Shown here: in pieces, positions 35,282-43,980 of the stretch
Position numbering within the stretch: position 1 is the stretch's first letter
How the letters are laid out: each line of letters opens with the position of its first letter
NCBI GenBank assembly: GCA_017304675.1
Contig: JAFKLS010000017.1
Span: 372,001 to 436,000 of the forward strand
DNA length: 64,000 nt
DNA from: Sphingobacteriia bacterium
GTDB taxonomy: Bacteria > Bacteroidota > Bacteroidia > Chitinophagales > Chitinophagaceae
Direction: 5' to 3'
Notes under the pieces: model-generated
Databases searched by the model: none
The model's input: the letters and a program-made list of their open reading frames with translations, nothing else
Told to the model about the DNA's origin: nothing
Made by a program: the position numbers and the translations under genes

Positions 35282-35295
35282 ATGACGGATGTCAT
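35282..35295. promoter_or_regulatory. Perfect CRP/FNR-like palindrome upstream of ccoS
   Basis: ATGAC-GGAT-GTCAT, a perfect dyad 75 nt before the ccoS ATG and sharing the TGA(C/T)-N4-GTCA core with the sites at 29549 and 32327. A second regulated promoter for the structural oxidase genes is likely; I find no good -7 element at the class II distance. Confidence 0.6.
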
Positions 35296-35369
35296 TATTT
35301 TATTTGAGCAATATCATGTTGCTTCTTTTCGCTCAAAAATAGCTTTGACACTTAAATAGAGCTGTATAT

Positions 35370-35531
35370 ATGAGCGTCATCATTATTCTTCTAATAGCTA
35401 GTATCAGCGTAGCAGCCTTATTCTTATTTGGCTTTATATGGAGTGTTAAAAACGGGCAATACGATGATGAGCAATCCCCGCCGATGAGAATCCTTTTCGA
35501 CGATAAACCTTCAAATAATCATCAATCATAA
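35370..35531 (+). CDS. ccoS: cbb3 oxidase assembly protein CcoS
   Basis: 53 aa. One N-terminal transmembrane helix (SVIIILLIASISVAALFLFG), then the family motif FIWSVKNGQYDD and RILFDD. Needed for cofactor insertion into cbb3 oxidase. The last codons and the stop lie in a heptanucleotide array that continues to the ccoNO start 17 nt later. Confidence 0.9.
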   Translation: MSVIIILLIASISVAALFLFGFIWSVKNGQYDDEQSPPMRILFDDKPSNNHQS

Positions 35532-35544
35532 ATCAATCAACAAT
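35517..35544. repeat. Heptanucleotide array at the ccoS-ccoNO junction
   Basis: Four 7-mers: aatcatc, aatcata, aatcaat, caacaat. They span the ccoS stop and the ribosome-binding region of ccoNO. Confidence 0.6.
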
Positions 35545-35548
35545 CATT

Positions 35549-37684
35549 ATGCAACTGGAGAAATTCTATTACGACAACAAGATTGTTAAATGGTTCGCTT
35601 ATGCCACCATTCTTTGGGGAGTTGTGGGTATGCTTGCCGGGTTGTTAGTAGCGGTGCAGATCTATTTGCCGTCGGCTAACTTTAATTTGCCCATCACCAC
35701 ATTTGGAAGAACAAGACCCGTACATACCAATGCGGTTATTTTTGCCTTTGTGGGCAATGGTATTTTTATGGGTGTATATTATTCGCTGCAGCGTTTATGT
35801 AAAGCCAGAATGTTCAGCGATACATTAAGTAAAATACACTTTTGGGGATGGCAACTGATTATTGTTTCTGCTGCGGTTACTTTATTGGCAGGTTTTACTA
35901 CCGGTAAAGAATATGCGGAATTAGAGTGGCCCATAGATATTGCCATCACTCTTATTTGGGTGGTATTTGGCATTAATATGTTTGGAACCATTCTTAAAAG
36001 AAGGGAAAGCCATCTCTACGTTGCCATTTGGTTCTATATTGCCACATGGGTTACCGTAGCTATGCTGCACATAGTGAATTCGTTTGAAATTCCTTTTTCT
36101 CCCTTAAAAAGTTATAGCTGGTATGCAGGAGTGCAAGATGCTTTGGTACAATGGTGGTATGGCCACAATGCCGTAGCCTTTTTTCTTACAACACCTTATT
36201 TGGGCATCATGTATTACTTTTTGCCCAAAGCTGCCAACAGGCCCGTTTATAGTTATCGTTTATCTATTATACACTTTTGGGCATTGATCTTTATTTACAT
36301 ATGGGCCGGCCCGCACCATCTTTTATATACAGCCCTGCCAGATTGGGCCCAAAGCTTAGGAACAGTATTTAGCGTAATGCTTATTGCACCAAGCTGGGGT
36401 GGTATGTTAAATGGTTTATTTACCCTTCGTGGTGCTTGGGATAAAGTAAGGGAAGACCCTGTTTTAAAATTTATGGTAGTTGCCGTTACCTGTTATGGTA
36501 TGGCAACATTTGAAGGCCCCATGCTGAGCTTAAAAAGTGTAAACGCCATCTCTCACTTCACAGATTGGACCATAGCTCACGTACACATTGGTGCTTTGGG
36601 ATGGAATGGTTTCTTAACCTTCGGTATTTTATACTGGATCATTCCAAAAATCTTCAACACGCCGTTATATTCTAAAAAATTGGCCACCAACCATTTCTGG
36701 ATTGGCACTATCGGTATTGTATTATATGCCGTTCCATTGTACTGGGCAGGATTTACTCAGGCCGAAATGTGGAAACAGTTTACAGAAGAAGGACAAATAA
36801 AATATCAATTCCTGGAAACAGTAACACATATTATTCCCATGTATGTTACCAGGAGCCTGGGTGGTGCCCTGTATTTATCCGGCGTATTCATAATGGTCTA
36901 TAATTTATGGAAAACAATTGCTGCAGGAAATTTAGTGGCTAACGAAGAAGCGGAAGCAGCCCCATTAGCCAAAAATGCCGACACACATGGAGAAACCTAC
37001 TGGCACAGGTGGATTGAAAGAAGACCTGTACAAATGCTGGTATTCAGTTTAATTGCTGTGGCTATAGGCGGGTTATTAGAATTAATTCCAACTTTTCTTG
37101 TAAAAAGCAATATTCCAACCATTGCATCTGTTAAGCCATATACTCCTTTAGAGTTACAAGGCAGGGATATTTATGTTAGAGAAGGTTGCTATACCTGCCA
37201 CTCCCAAATGGTTCGTCCTTTCAGAGATGAGGTTGCACGTTATGGTGAATATAGCAAAGCAGGAGAATTTGTTTATGATCATCCTTTTCAATGGGGTAGC
37301 AAACGTACAGGGCCCGATTTGGCACGTATTGGCGGGAAATATCCTGATAGCTGGCATTATAACCACATGATGGATCCAAGATCTATGAGCCCCGGATCTA
37401 TTATGCCTAATTACCCATGGTTGTTAGATAATAAAATAGATACTGCTATTACAGGAGCCAAAATAAGAGCCATGCAAACACTGGGTGTTCCTTATCCTGC
37501 CGGATACGATAAAATAGCGAATCAGGATTTAATGACACAGGCAAATAAAGTAAGAATCAGCCTGAAGATAGATAAGATTGAAACTCCTGCCGACAGAGAG
37601 ATTATTGCTTTAATAGCTTACCTGCAAAGAGTAGGTATAGATATTAAAGGAGAAAAGAAAGAGCAAACCGCATCCATCAGGTAA
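35549..37684 (+). CDS. ccoNO: cbb3 cytochrome oxidase, fused subunits I and II (CcoN-CcoO)
   Basis: 711 aa. Residues ~1-480 are the haem-copper CcoN with 12 or more transmembrane helices (QWWYGHNAVAFFLTTP, FTDWTIAHVHIGALGWNG). Residues ~500-711 are CcoO, membrane-anchored, with one c-type haem site Cys547-Tyr-Thr-Cys550-His551 and the MVRPFRDEVARYGEYS block. The fusion is common in Bacteroidota. It is the catalytic core of a high-affinity terminal oxidase that reduces O2 to water and pumps protons, used at low oxygen. Confidence 0.97.
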   Translation: MQLEKFYYDNKIVKWFAYATILWGVVGMLAGLLVAVQIYLPSANFNLPITTFGRTRPVHTNAVIFAFVGNGIFMGVYYSLQRLCKARMFSDTLSKIHFWGWQLIIVSAAVTLLAGFTTGKEYAELEWPIDIAITLIWVVFGINMFGTILKRRESHLYVAIWFYIATWVTVAMLHIVNSFEIPFSPLKSYSWYAGVQDALVQWWYGHNAVAFFLTTPYLGIMYYFLPKAANRPVYSYRLSIIHFWALIFIYIWAGPHHLLYTALPDWAQSLGTVFSVMLIAPSWGGMLNGLFTLRGAWDKVREDPVLKFMVVAVTCYGMATFEGPMLSLKSVNAISHFTDWTIAHVHIGALGWNGFLTFGILYWIIPKIFNTPLYSKKLATNHFWIGTIGIVLYAVPLYWAGFTQAEMWKQFTEEGQIKYQFLETVTHIIPMYVTRSLGGALYLSGVFIMVYNLWKTIAAGNLVANEEAEAAPLAKNADTHGETYWHRWIERRPVQMLVFSLIAVAIGGLLELIPTFLVKSNIPTIASVKPYTPLELQGRDIYVREGCYTCHSQMVRPFRDEVARYGEYSKAGEFVYDHPFQWGSKRTGPDLARIGGKYPDSWHYNHMMDPRSMSPGSIMPNYPWLLDNKIDTAITGAKIRAMQTLGVPYPAGYDKIANQDLMTQANKVRISLKIDKIETPADREIIALIAYLQRVGIDIKGEKKEQTASIR

Positions 37685-37700
37685 CAGAAAAAAGTACAGT

Positions 37701-37859
37701 ATGAAATTTATTCACTACTTAGAAAAAACAACGGGTGTTGATATTTATGGCATCGCAGCATTTCTCATCTTCTTTTCATTCTTTATTGCTGCAGTTATAT
37801 GGGCAATAAAGGCAGATAAAAAAATGATGGACGAAATGAATCAACTCCCACTTAAATAA
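37701..37859 (+). CDS. ccoQ: Small CcoQ-like membrane protein
   Basis: 52 aa, in the CcoQ position between ccoNO and ccoP. One transmembrane helix (YGIAAFLIFFSFFIAAVIWAI) followed by KADKKMMDEMNQLPLK, the short charged tail seen in CcoQ-type proteins. It probably stabilises the oxidase. Confidence 0.82.
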   Translation: MKFIHYLEKTTGVDIYGIAAFLIFFSFFIAAVIWAIKADKKMMDEMNQLPLK

Positions 37860-37876
37860 TTAAATCTTTTTTGTTT

Positions 37877-39010
37877 ATGAAACTTTCAGTTAAACACTTT
37901 TTAAAATGGCCGCTGTTAATATCTGCCTGCCTGATATTACCCAATATGCTTTTTGCAGCAGGCCCGCCCAAAGAATCTGAATTAAGCAATCCTATGGCGC
38001 AGGCGTTGGTAGTTGTTGCAATAGTGTTGCTCATCTGTATTGCATTACTGGCCAGCGTTGTATTGGGCGCTGCTAAATTATACCTGCAACGTTTTAAAGA
38101 AGAAAGAGACAGGAATAAAACAAACGGCATTGCAAAAGCCGCTGGTATTGTTATACTGCTTTTTGTAACCAGTACGGTATTTGCTCAAGAGGCAGCGGCA
38201 CCGCAAAGCGAATTAATATCAGGCTTAACCCCTGCCGCTTTTTACGGCTTGTTCAGCGTAATTCTAATTGAACTGATTGTACTGATCTTATTAACCTATA
38301 ACCTTCGTTTATTGCTACAGAAAGAAGCAGCCATTTTAAATGAAAGCGTAGAAGTAGTTAAAGAAGAAAGCAGTTTTGCAAAATGGTGGGATAAGATCAA
38401 TAGCTTCCGCCCTATTAAAGAAGAAAGCACTATAGACCTGGGGCATGATTATGATGGTATTCGTGAACTTGATAACCGATTACCAGGCTGGTGGGTTTAC
38501 GGGTTTATTTTTACTGTTATCTTCGGCGTATCTTACCTATGGCGTTACCATGTTGCGCACTCTGCACCTTTAAGCCAAGAAGAATTAACTATTTCACTGG
38601 AAAAAGCAGAAGCGGAAAAAGAAGCATACCTGAAAAAAGCAGCCAATAATGTAGATGAAAATACAGTGAAATTTTTAACAGACCCTAACGACCTGGCAGC
38701 AGGTAAAAAAATCTTCACTACCGTTTGTGCAGCCTGCCATGGAGCAGATGGTGGCGGACTGGTAGGACCCAATTTAACAGATGATTACTGGTTGCATGGT
38801 GGAAGCATTAAAGATATTTTTAAAACCATAAAATATGGCTGGCAGGAAAAAGGAATGAAAAGCTGGAAAGATGATTACAGCGCATCTCAAATAGCACAGA
38901 TAGCCAGTTATGTAAAAAGCCTTCATGGAACCAAGCCTGCCACACCAAAAGAACCACAGGGCACTTTATACGAAGAAAATACTGCTGATAGTTCAAAAAC
39001 AACGAAATAA
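37877..39010 (+). CDS. ccoP: cbb3 oxidase subunit III (CcoP), one haem, extended N-terminus
   Basis: 377 aa from ATG 37877. The CcoP core starts near residue 185 with DLGHDYDGIRELDNRLPGWW, one transmembrane helix and a cytochrome c domain with a single Cys284-Ala-Ala-Cys287-His288 site. Proteobacterial CcoP has two haems. Before the core are about 180 residues with four hydrophobic segments (near 4-25, 42-68, 90-106, 118-142), two of which end in signal-peptide-like AAG and FAQ. It passes electrons to CcoO/CcoN. Confidence 0.9.
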   Translation: MKLSVKHFLKWPLLISACLILPNMLFAAGPPKESELSNPMAQALVVVAIVLLICIALLASVVLGAAKLYLQRFKEERDRNKTNGIAKAAGIVILLFVTSTVFAQEAAAPQSELISGLTPAAFYGLFSVILIELIVLILLTYNLRLLLQKEAAILNESVEVVKEESSFAKWWDKINSFRPIKEESTIDLGHDYDGIRELDNRLPGWWVYGFIFTVIFGVSYLWRYHVAHSAPLSQEELTISLEKAEAEKEAYLKKAANNVDENTVKFLTDPNDLAAGKKIFTTVCAACHGADGGGLVGPNLTDDYWLHGGSIKDIFKTIKYGWQEKGMKSWKDDYSASQIAQIASYVKSLHGTKPATPKEPQGTLYEENTADSSKTTK

Positions 39011-39021
39011 TTACATAAGAA

Positions 39022-40443
39022 ATGTTTTCAAATCTTCCACATTTAAACGAGCCTACTACAGAAAGTTTCAGAGACCGCATTGCTACTGTAGATGAAACAG
39101 GAAAACGAAAATGGGTTTATGCTTATAAGCCGAAAGGAAGATTTTATACTATCCGTACCCTATTAAGTATTTTTTATTTTATCATCTTCTTTGGTCTGCC
39201 TTTTATTCAAATAAACGGCAGGCCATTATTCTTGTTCAATATTCCCAAAGCCAGCTTTATTCTGTTTGGTAAAGTATTCTGGCCGCAAGATTTTTTCATC
39301 TTCGGTCTTACCATGATCACTTTTATCTTTTTCATTATTTTGTTTACAGCTGCATTTGGAAGATTGTTTTGCGGATGGGCATGCCCGCAAACCAACTTCA
39401 TGGAAATGATGTTCCGCAAAATAGAGTTTATGATATTGGGTGATGGTGCTGCACAAAAACAATTAAAGAATGCACCCTGGAGCAGCAAAAAAATTTTAAA
39501 AGTTTCTCTAAAGCATATTATTTTCTACCTCCTTTCCTTTACCATTGCCAATTTCTTTTTAGCGTATATCATTGGCATGAGCGAGCTTCAAAAAATTATT
39601 AACGAGCCCGTAACAGAACATGTAATCGGTTTCGCTTCCTTACTCATTTTTAGTGGCGTGTTTTATGCCGTATATGCTTTTTTCAGAGAGCAGGCCTGTA
39701 CTGTTGTATGCCCTTACGGAAGATTGCAAAGCGTACTGCTGGATAAAAACTCTATGATCGTTGCTTACGATTATAAAAGAGGTGAGCCGAGAGGTAATGC
39801 AAAAAAACAGGCAAGCGACCATTTGGGAGATTGTATCGATTGTTTTCAGTGTGTAAAAGTTTGCCCAACAGGCATTGATATAAGAAATGGAGTTCAGATG
39901 GAATGTGTAGGATGTACTGCCTGCATAGATGCCTGTAATAATGTAATGGAAAAACTAAACCGTCCAAAAGGATTAATAAGGTATGCTTCGGAAAACTCTA
40001 TCGCCAACGGAGAAGCCTTGCATTATACCACCAGAATGAAGCTGTACACCTTTCTTTGTGTTTTGGTATTATCTGTATTAAGCTTTATTCTCTTTACCCG
40101 TAAAGATATAGATGCTACTGTTATTAGAACACCGGGCATTTTATATCAGGAAATAGGGAAAGACAGCATCTCTAACCTGTATAATATTAAAGTGGTAAAT
40201 AAAACAACAGAAAATATCCCTCTAAAAATAAAAGGTGTAGATGGCTTTGTAACTATAAAAACGATTGGCAAAGACGATTTTATTGATGTTAAAAAAGAGG
40301 GGCAGGGTGCAGGCTCGTTCTTTGTTATTGTTCCGAAGAATAAAATTAAAACCAGGAAAACCGAATTGAAGCTTGAATTGTATGCAGGCGATAAAAAAGT
40401 TGCCGCTACCACTACAAGTTTTCTCGGCCCTGTATCAGAATAA
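39022..40443 (+). CDS. ccoG: cbb3 oxidase assembly ferredoxin-like protein CcoG
   Basis: 473 aa. Several transmembrane helices, a CGWACPQTNFMEMMFRKIE motif, then two 4Fe-4S ferredoxin clusters (CIDCFQCVKVCPTGIDIR and CVGCTACIDACNNV) and a C-terminal Ig-like periplasmic domain. Involved in copper handling for the cbb3 oxidase; CcoG reduces Cu(II) in species studied. 11 nt behind ccoP. Confidence 0.95.
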   Translation: MFSNLPHLNEPTTESFRDRIATVDETGKRKWVYAYKPKGRFYTIRTLLSIFYFIIFFGLPFIQINGRPLFLFNIPKASFILFGKVFWPQDFFIFGLTMITFIFFIILFTAAFGRLFCGWACPQTNFMEMMFRKIEFMILGDGAAQKQLKNAPWSSKKILKVSLKHIIFYLLSFTIANFFLAYIIGMSELQKIINEPVTEHVIGFASLLIFSGVFYAVYAFFREQACTVVCPYGRLQSVLLDKNSMIVAYDYKRGEPRGNAKKQASDHLGDCIDCFQCVKVCPTGIDIRNGVQMECVGCTACIDACNNVMEKLNRPKGLIRYASENSIANGEALHYTTRMKLYTFLCVLVLSVLSFILFTRKDIDATVIRTPGILYQEIGKDSISNLYNIKVVNKTTENIPLKIKGVDGFVTIKTIGKDDFIDVKKEGQGAGSFFVIVPKNKIKTRKTELKLELYAGDKKVAATTTSFLGPVSE

Positions 40444-40460
40444 CATTAAAAAATAAATAT

Positions 40461-40898
40461 ATGAATTGGGGATACAAATTATTATTTGTTTTTGCAGCTT
40501 TTGCCACACTTATTGGTGTACTCGTTTATAAAAGCATGAACACTAAATTTGAATTGGTAAGCAAGGAATATTATAAAGACGAATTAAGATACCAGGATAA
40601 TATCGATGGATCAGCCAATGCCGCTAAACTATCTGGTATTAATATTACACAAACAGAGAATTATGTAGCTGTAAGCTTTCCCAAAGAGCAAAACGGTTTT
40701 ACAAAAACCGGTGATATATGGTTCTATTGCGCAACAGATGCATCTAAAGATCTTCGTAAACCATTGAACGTAAATAATAACGGAGAACAATTATTCTTTA
40801 AAAAAGACCTGTTAGCTAATAATTATCTGGTAAAAATCAGTTGGAAGGTTGGCAATACCAATTACTATTCAGAAAAAAAGTTTGCCTTAAACAAATAA
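40461..40898 (+). CDS. ccoH: CcoH/FixH-family oxidase assembly protein
   Basis: 145 aa. One N-terminal transmembrane helix (YKLLFVFAAFATLIGVLVY), then the FixH feature VSKEYYKDELRYQDNID and a periplasmic beta-rich domain. Needed for cbb3 maturation. The next gene starts one base after its stop. Confidence 0.88.
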   Translation: MNWGYKLLFVFAAFATLIGVLVYKSMNTKFELVSKEYYKDELRYQDNIDGSANAAKLSGINITQTENYVAVSFPKEQNGFTKTGDIWFYCATDASKDLRKPLNVNNNGEQLFFKKDLLANNYLVKISWKVGNTNYYSEKKFALNK

Positions 40899-40899
40899 C

Positions 40900-41604
40900 A
40901 TGCTGCAAGTAGCAATTACAGGTTTAACAATTGGTTTAATAAGCGGTTTTCACTGCGTGGGAATGTGTGGCCCTATTGCATTTTCATTACCGGTGCAAAG
41001 CTTAACTACTTTACAAAGAAGCATGGCCATATTGCTCTACAATGCCGGCCGGATTTTTACTTATGTCCTTTTGGGCATTCTGTTTGGTGTTAGTGGCAGG
41101 TTGGTATATTTAGCAGGTTATCAGCAACTTCTTTCTATTACCGTTGGCAGCATATTTACGCTTGTAGCTCTTGGCTATTTTACAAAAAACAAAACATTGC
41201 AAAAGCCAATATTTAAGAAAATCCAAAATAAATTATGGCTATTGAGCGATAAGCTCTTTACATCCAAAAAGTTATATACGCATTTCGTAATAGGCAATCT
41301 CAATGGCCTGTTGCCCTGCGGTATGGTTTATTTTGCTGCCTCAGCAGCATTGGCAACCGGCAGTTTAAAAATGGGCGCCTTTTTAATGCTTTTTTTTGGG
41401 CTGGGTACCCTGCCCTTAATGATGCTTATTGGCCAATTTGGTTTCTTTTTAAGCTTAACTATAAGAAATAAAATAAAAAGAACAGTACCCTATTTTATAA
41501 TGATTATGGGTATTTTGCTGATTGTGAGAGGTTTAAATTTAGGAATCCCATACCTAAGTCCACATTTCAGCAATACCGCCGCTGCAGCAATTTCCTGCCA
41601 TTAG
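40900..41604 (+). CDS. SafE/TauE-like membrane protein, likely copper-related
   Basis: 234 aa, six or so transmembrane helices. The first contains SGFHCVGMCGPIAFSLP, a Cys/His/Met motif of the SafE/UreH-like group found at the end of Bacteroidota cco operons. Probably helps copper or electron delivery to the oxidase; sulfite export is not implied. Last gene of the operon. Confidence 0.83.
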   Translation: MLQVAITGLTIGLISGFHCVGMCGPIAFSLPVQSLTTLQRSMAILLYNAGRIFTYVLLGILFGVSGRLVYLAGYQQLLSITVGSIFTLVALGYFTKNKTLQKPIFKKIQNKLWLLSDKLFTSKKLYTHFVIGNLNGLLPCGMVYFAASAALATGSLKMGAFLMLFFGLGTLPLMMLIGQFGFFLSLTIRNKIKRTVPYFIMIMGILLIVRGLNLGIPYLSPHFSNTAAAAISCH

Positions 41605-41872
41605 AATTTGCATTGTCACGTAAAAGTCTATTAACATTTTTTTGATAAACCTTTGGGAAATATTTCAGTCTCTTATATAGACTTTTGTATTGGAATAGTG
41701 AAAGAGGAATAGTTGCTATAAAGCAGCAGATAAAGGAAAAAAGGAATCTGGTTAGAGAGATTTAACATTATAAAAGGAGGTTTGGCAGATTGTTTGTATA
41801 CCTTTGTATAAAGAAATTAATAATTCAATCGATTTTCTCATAAGCAGTTAGTTTTGGTTGCGGCCCTTGTTT
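41605..41872. other. Structured 268-nt intergenic region, candidate small RNA
   Basis: Contains a perfect 10-bp inverted repeat (41622-41631 with 41677-41686) spaced by 45 nt, a TAccTTTG -7 element (41799-41806) without a well-placed -33 TTG, and a plus-strand terminator at 41863-41890. A transcript of about 75-80 nt would run from ~41812 to the terminator. No reading frame with coding features is seen. Confidence 0.4.
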
Positions 41873-41890
41873 CTACAAGGGCTTTTTTTT
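41863..41890 (+). terminator. Plus-strand terminator overlapping the vanZ-like 3' end
   Basis: Perfect 8-bp stem gcccttgt/acaagggc (41863-41870, 41875-41882) with loop ttct and eight Ts. The T-run doubles as the Lys codons of the KKKPL end of the convergent gene, so chance origin is possible. Confidence 0.6.
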
Positions 41891-42316
41891 GGGCTGGTAT
41901 TTAGGTTTCATTTTTATAGTGTCTCCATCTACATAAAAATAAGTTTCCTCGTAATCATTAAACCAAAACCATAAAAAAACAATCCCTGTTCCAAAAAGGT
42001 CTGCAGCAAAATCCCAAACATCGCCACTACGATAAGGAATAAATAAAGCCTGTATTATTTCTACGGCTATACCATAAATAGCACAGCAGCATAGTATAAT
42101 GGTAATCCAGAGATTTTTAGAAACTTTATCTTTTTTTCTTCTGGGAAAGATGAAAAGAAAAGACAAAACAGCAAATAACCCTGCATGAATAACTTTATCA
42201 AAATGCAGCTTCTCAATCCAGGTAACCTGTGGCAATTCACTGCCTGGTGTAAAAAATAAAACCATTGTTACAATCAGCCACAAATAACCCCATTTAAATT
42301 CTTTTGCAGAAAACAT
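41873..42316 (-). CDS. VanZ-family membrane protein
   Basis: 147 aa from ATG 42316 (MFSAKEFKWGYLWL); the frame upstream only offers a TTG. Four hydrophobic segments and the VanZ features DKVIHAGLFAVLSFLF and FIPYRSGDVWDFAADLFGT. VanZ-like proteins are small membrane proteins of unclear biochemistry, named after a teicoplanin-resistance protein; no resistance role is implied. Last of the leftward run from mutL. Confidence 0.85.
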   Translation of the reverse strand: MFSAKEFKWGYLWLIVTMVLFFTPGSELPQVTWIEKLHFDKVIHAGLFAVLSFLFIFPRRKKDKVSKNLWITIILCCCAIYGIAVEIIQALFIPYRSGDVWDFAADLFGTGIVFLWFWFNDYEETYFYVDGDTIKMKPKYQPKKKPL

Positions 42317-42337
42317 ATAGATATACAATACTTCAAA

Positions 42338-42370
42338 TATAAGGAGCTACAGGCTATGTAGCTCCTTATA
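42338..42370. other. Strong hairpin between gcvH and vanZ-like gene
   Basis: Perfect 13-bp arms (42338-42350 and 42358-42370) with a 7-nt loop. No T-run follows on the minus strand, so it may be an attenuating or mRNA-stabilising structure within the operon. Confidence 0.6.
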
Positions 42371-42413
42371 AAAAAAAATTATATGATTAATTTCTGCTTA
42401 ATTTTTGGTTATT

Positions 42414-42791
42414 TTATCCTACAAGAGCTTGATAAGCTTCCGCAGTTAAAAGGTTATCAACGTCTGCAAGGCTGGCTATCTCTAATTTAATCATCCAACC
42501 ATCTCCATAAGGATCATTATTAACCAGTTCAGGCTGTTTCTCCAAAGCCGGGTTTACTTCCAGGATTTTTCCGGTAACGGGCAAAAACAAATCGCTTACC
42601 GTTTTTACAGCTTCCACGGTACCAAAAACTTCTTCTGCATTTACGGTTTTGCCAACAGTAGTAATATCTACGTATACAATATCACCCAATTCACTCTGAG
42701 CAAAAGCCGTAATGCCAACCGTTGCTATATTTCCTTCTAAACTGATCCATTCATGGTCTTTTGTGTAGCGGAGATTTGCAGGAAAATTCAT
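42414..42791 (-). CDS. gcvH: Glycine cleavage system H protein
   Basis: 125 aa. Lipoyl-bearing carrier with the lipoylation motif [16 protein letters not shown] (Lys is the attachment site) and the H-protein opening [15 protein letters not shown]. It shuttles the aminomethyl group between the P, T and L proteins. No gcvP or gcvT is in the window. Confidence 0.95.
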   Translation of the reverse strand: MNFPANLRYTKDHEWISLEGNIATVGITAFAQSELGDIVYVDITTVGKTVNAEEVFGTVEAVKTVSDLFLPVTGKILEVNPALEKQPELVNNDPYGDGWMIKLEIASLADVDNLLTAEAYQALVG

Positions 42792-42862
42792 TATTGTGTT
42801 TTTTAAGTGTGTTGCAAATATTCAATTTTTTTTCGGTTGAATAAAAGGCGATCTTTTCATAC

Positions 42863-43618
42863 CTAATTAATTAATCTAACTTTCATTCTAATATCTTTAA
42901 GCGGCCTGTCTCCCTGTGCTGTTTGCATGGAAGCAATTTTATCAATCACGTCCAGTCCGCTAATCACTTCGCCAAAAACTGTATAGTTCTGATCTAAAAA
43001 AGGGGCACCACCTATGCGCTCATAAATTTCCTGTTGAGCTTTGGTATAAGTAAACCCGGGATTATTACTTTTTACAGCCTGATTATATACCTGCTTCAAT
43101 TGAGCGGTATCGTAGGTTTTTCCCTGCACAATATAAAATTGGCAATTGCTGCTTGCTTTTTCAGGGTTACCATCTCTGGCGGCGGCCAAAGCTCCTTTTT
43201 TATGAAGAAAATTGTTTTTGAATTCAGCAGGAACCCTGTTACCCGGGGCAGACCCGGCCCCTACCATAGCATCGGGTGCAGCATATTTACTGTCTGGATC
43301 GCCCCCCTGAATCATAAACCCTTTAATTACCCGGTGAAACAACAAACTATCGTAAAAACCCTGTTTTACCAGTTTTATAAAATTATCGCGATGCAAAGGG
43401 GTTTGGTTATACAGTTTGGCAACCATTATACCATAATCTGTAGTTATTTCTACCAATGTTTCTTTTTCTGCCGTAGCAGGCTTAAGGGCGGGTGTGGTTG
43501 CAGTTTTTTTTACAGTTGCAGTAGCAGGTTTAGCCGTAACAGGTGTATTTTTTTTTACTTGCGCTATTGTTTGAGCCGATAGCAATGCTCCAATTAAAAA
43601 TGCAAAAAAGTATCTCAT
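42863..43618 (-). CDS. Cyclophilin-type peptidyl-prolyl isomerase, exported
   Basis: 251 aa. Signal peptide (residues 1-20), an Ala/Lys/Thr-rich linker to about residue 50, then the cyclophilin domain: FHRVIKGFMIQGGDP, FKNNFLHKKGALAAAR, CQFYIVQG, FGEVISGLDVIDKI. Catalytic Arg in FHRV. A periplasmic folding catalyst. Starts five bases after the preceding gene in the mutL run. Confidence 0.92.
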   Translation of the reverse strand: MRYFFAFLIGALLSAQTIAQVKKNTPVTAKPATATVKKTATTPALKPATAEKETLVEITTDYGIMVAKLYNQTPLHRDNFIKLVKQGFYDSLLFHRVIKGFMIQGGDPDSKYAAPDAMVGAGSAPGNRVPAEFKNNFLHKKGALAAARDGNPEKASSNCQFYIVQGKTYDTAQLKQVYNQAVKSNNPGFTYTKAQQEIYERIGGAPFLDQNYTVFGEVISGLDVIDKIASMQTAQGDRPLKDIRMKVRLIN

Positions 43619-43623
43619 TTTAG

Positions 43624-43968
43624 TTAAAATTCTTGTTGTTGAAAATAAAGCAGAACATGATCTTTTAAAAAATTTTCCTGTTCAGGCAGGGTTAATACCG
43701 GCAGTTCTTTTATTTGTTTAAAATGGGGCCAGCCATCAGCATCTTTTTCTTCCGGCAAATAGTACCCGCTGGGTTGCAATATGGTGCAAACGGCAACATG
43801 CATAAGGTCTTGCTTCTGTTCTTTCGATATTTTATCGCTCACGAGTCCCGTTTCCTGTATGCCAATTAAAAAAAGAACCGTTTCCATGTCGGGTTTCTTA
43901 CCAAAACGTTCTGTGAGTTTGGCCTCAAGATTCCACCATCTTTGTTGTAAATCGTCTGTTGCAAACAT
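43624..43968 (-). CDS. Conserved hypothetical protein downstream of mutL
   Basis: 114 aa, soluble, rich in charged residues; family not recognised. Begins MFATDDLQQRWWNLEAKL, has METVLFLIGIQETGLVSDKISKEQKQDLMHVAVC-like helices and ends QEQENFLKDHVLLYF-like. It starts 12 nt after the mutL stop and ends five bases before the cyclophilin, so it belongs to that operon. No function is proposed. Confidence 0.75.
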   Translation of the reverse strand: MFATDDLQQRWWNLEAKLTERFGKKPDMETVLFLIGIQETGLVSDKISKEQKQDLMHVAVCTILQPSGYYLPEEKDADGWPHFKQIKELPVLTLPEQENFLKDHVLLYFQQQEF

Positions 43969-43980
43969 GTTTCAAAGGTA

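Noticed and set aside
40900..41604. Sulfite exporter
   Set aside because: Fold family includes TauE, but the HCVGMC motif and position at the end of the cco operon point to a copper or assembly role.
41873..42316. Glycopeptide-resistance function for the vanZ-like gene
   Set aside because: Only a family name; no vanHAX-type genes nearby and the position in a housekeeping operon argues against it.
43034..43582. 182-codon frame antisense to the cyclophilin
   Set aside because: Shadow of a well-supported gene; Cys/Phe-rich antisense translation without motif.
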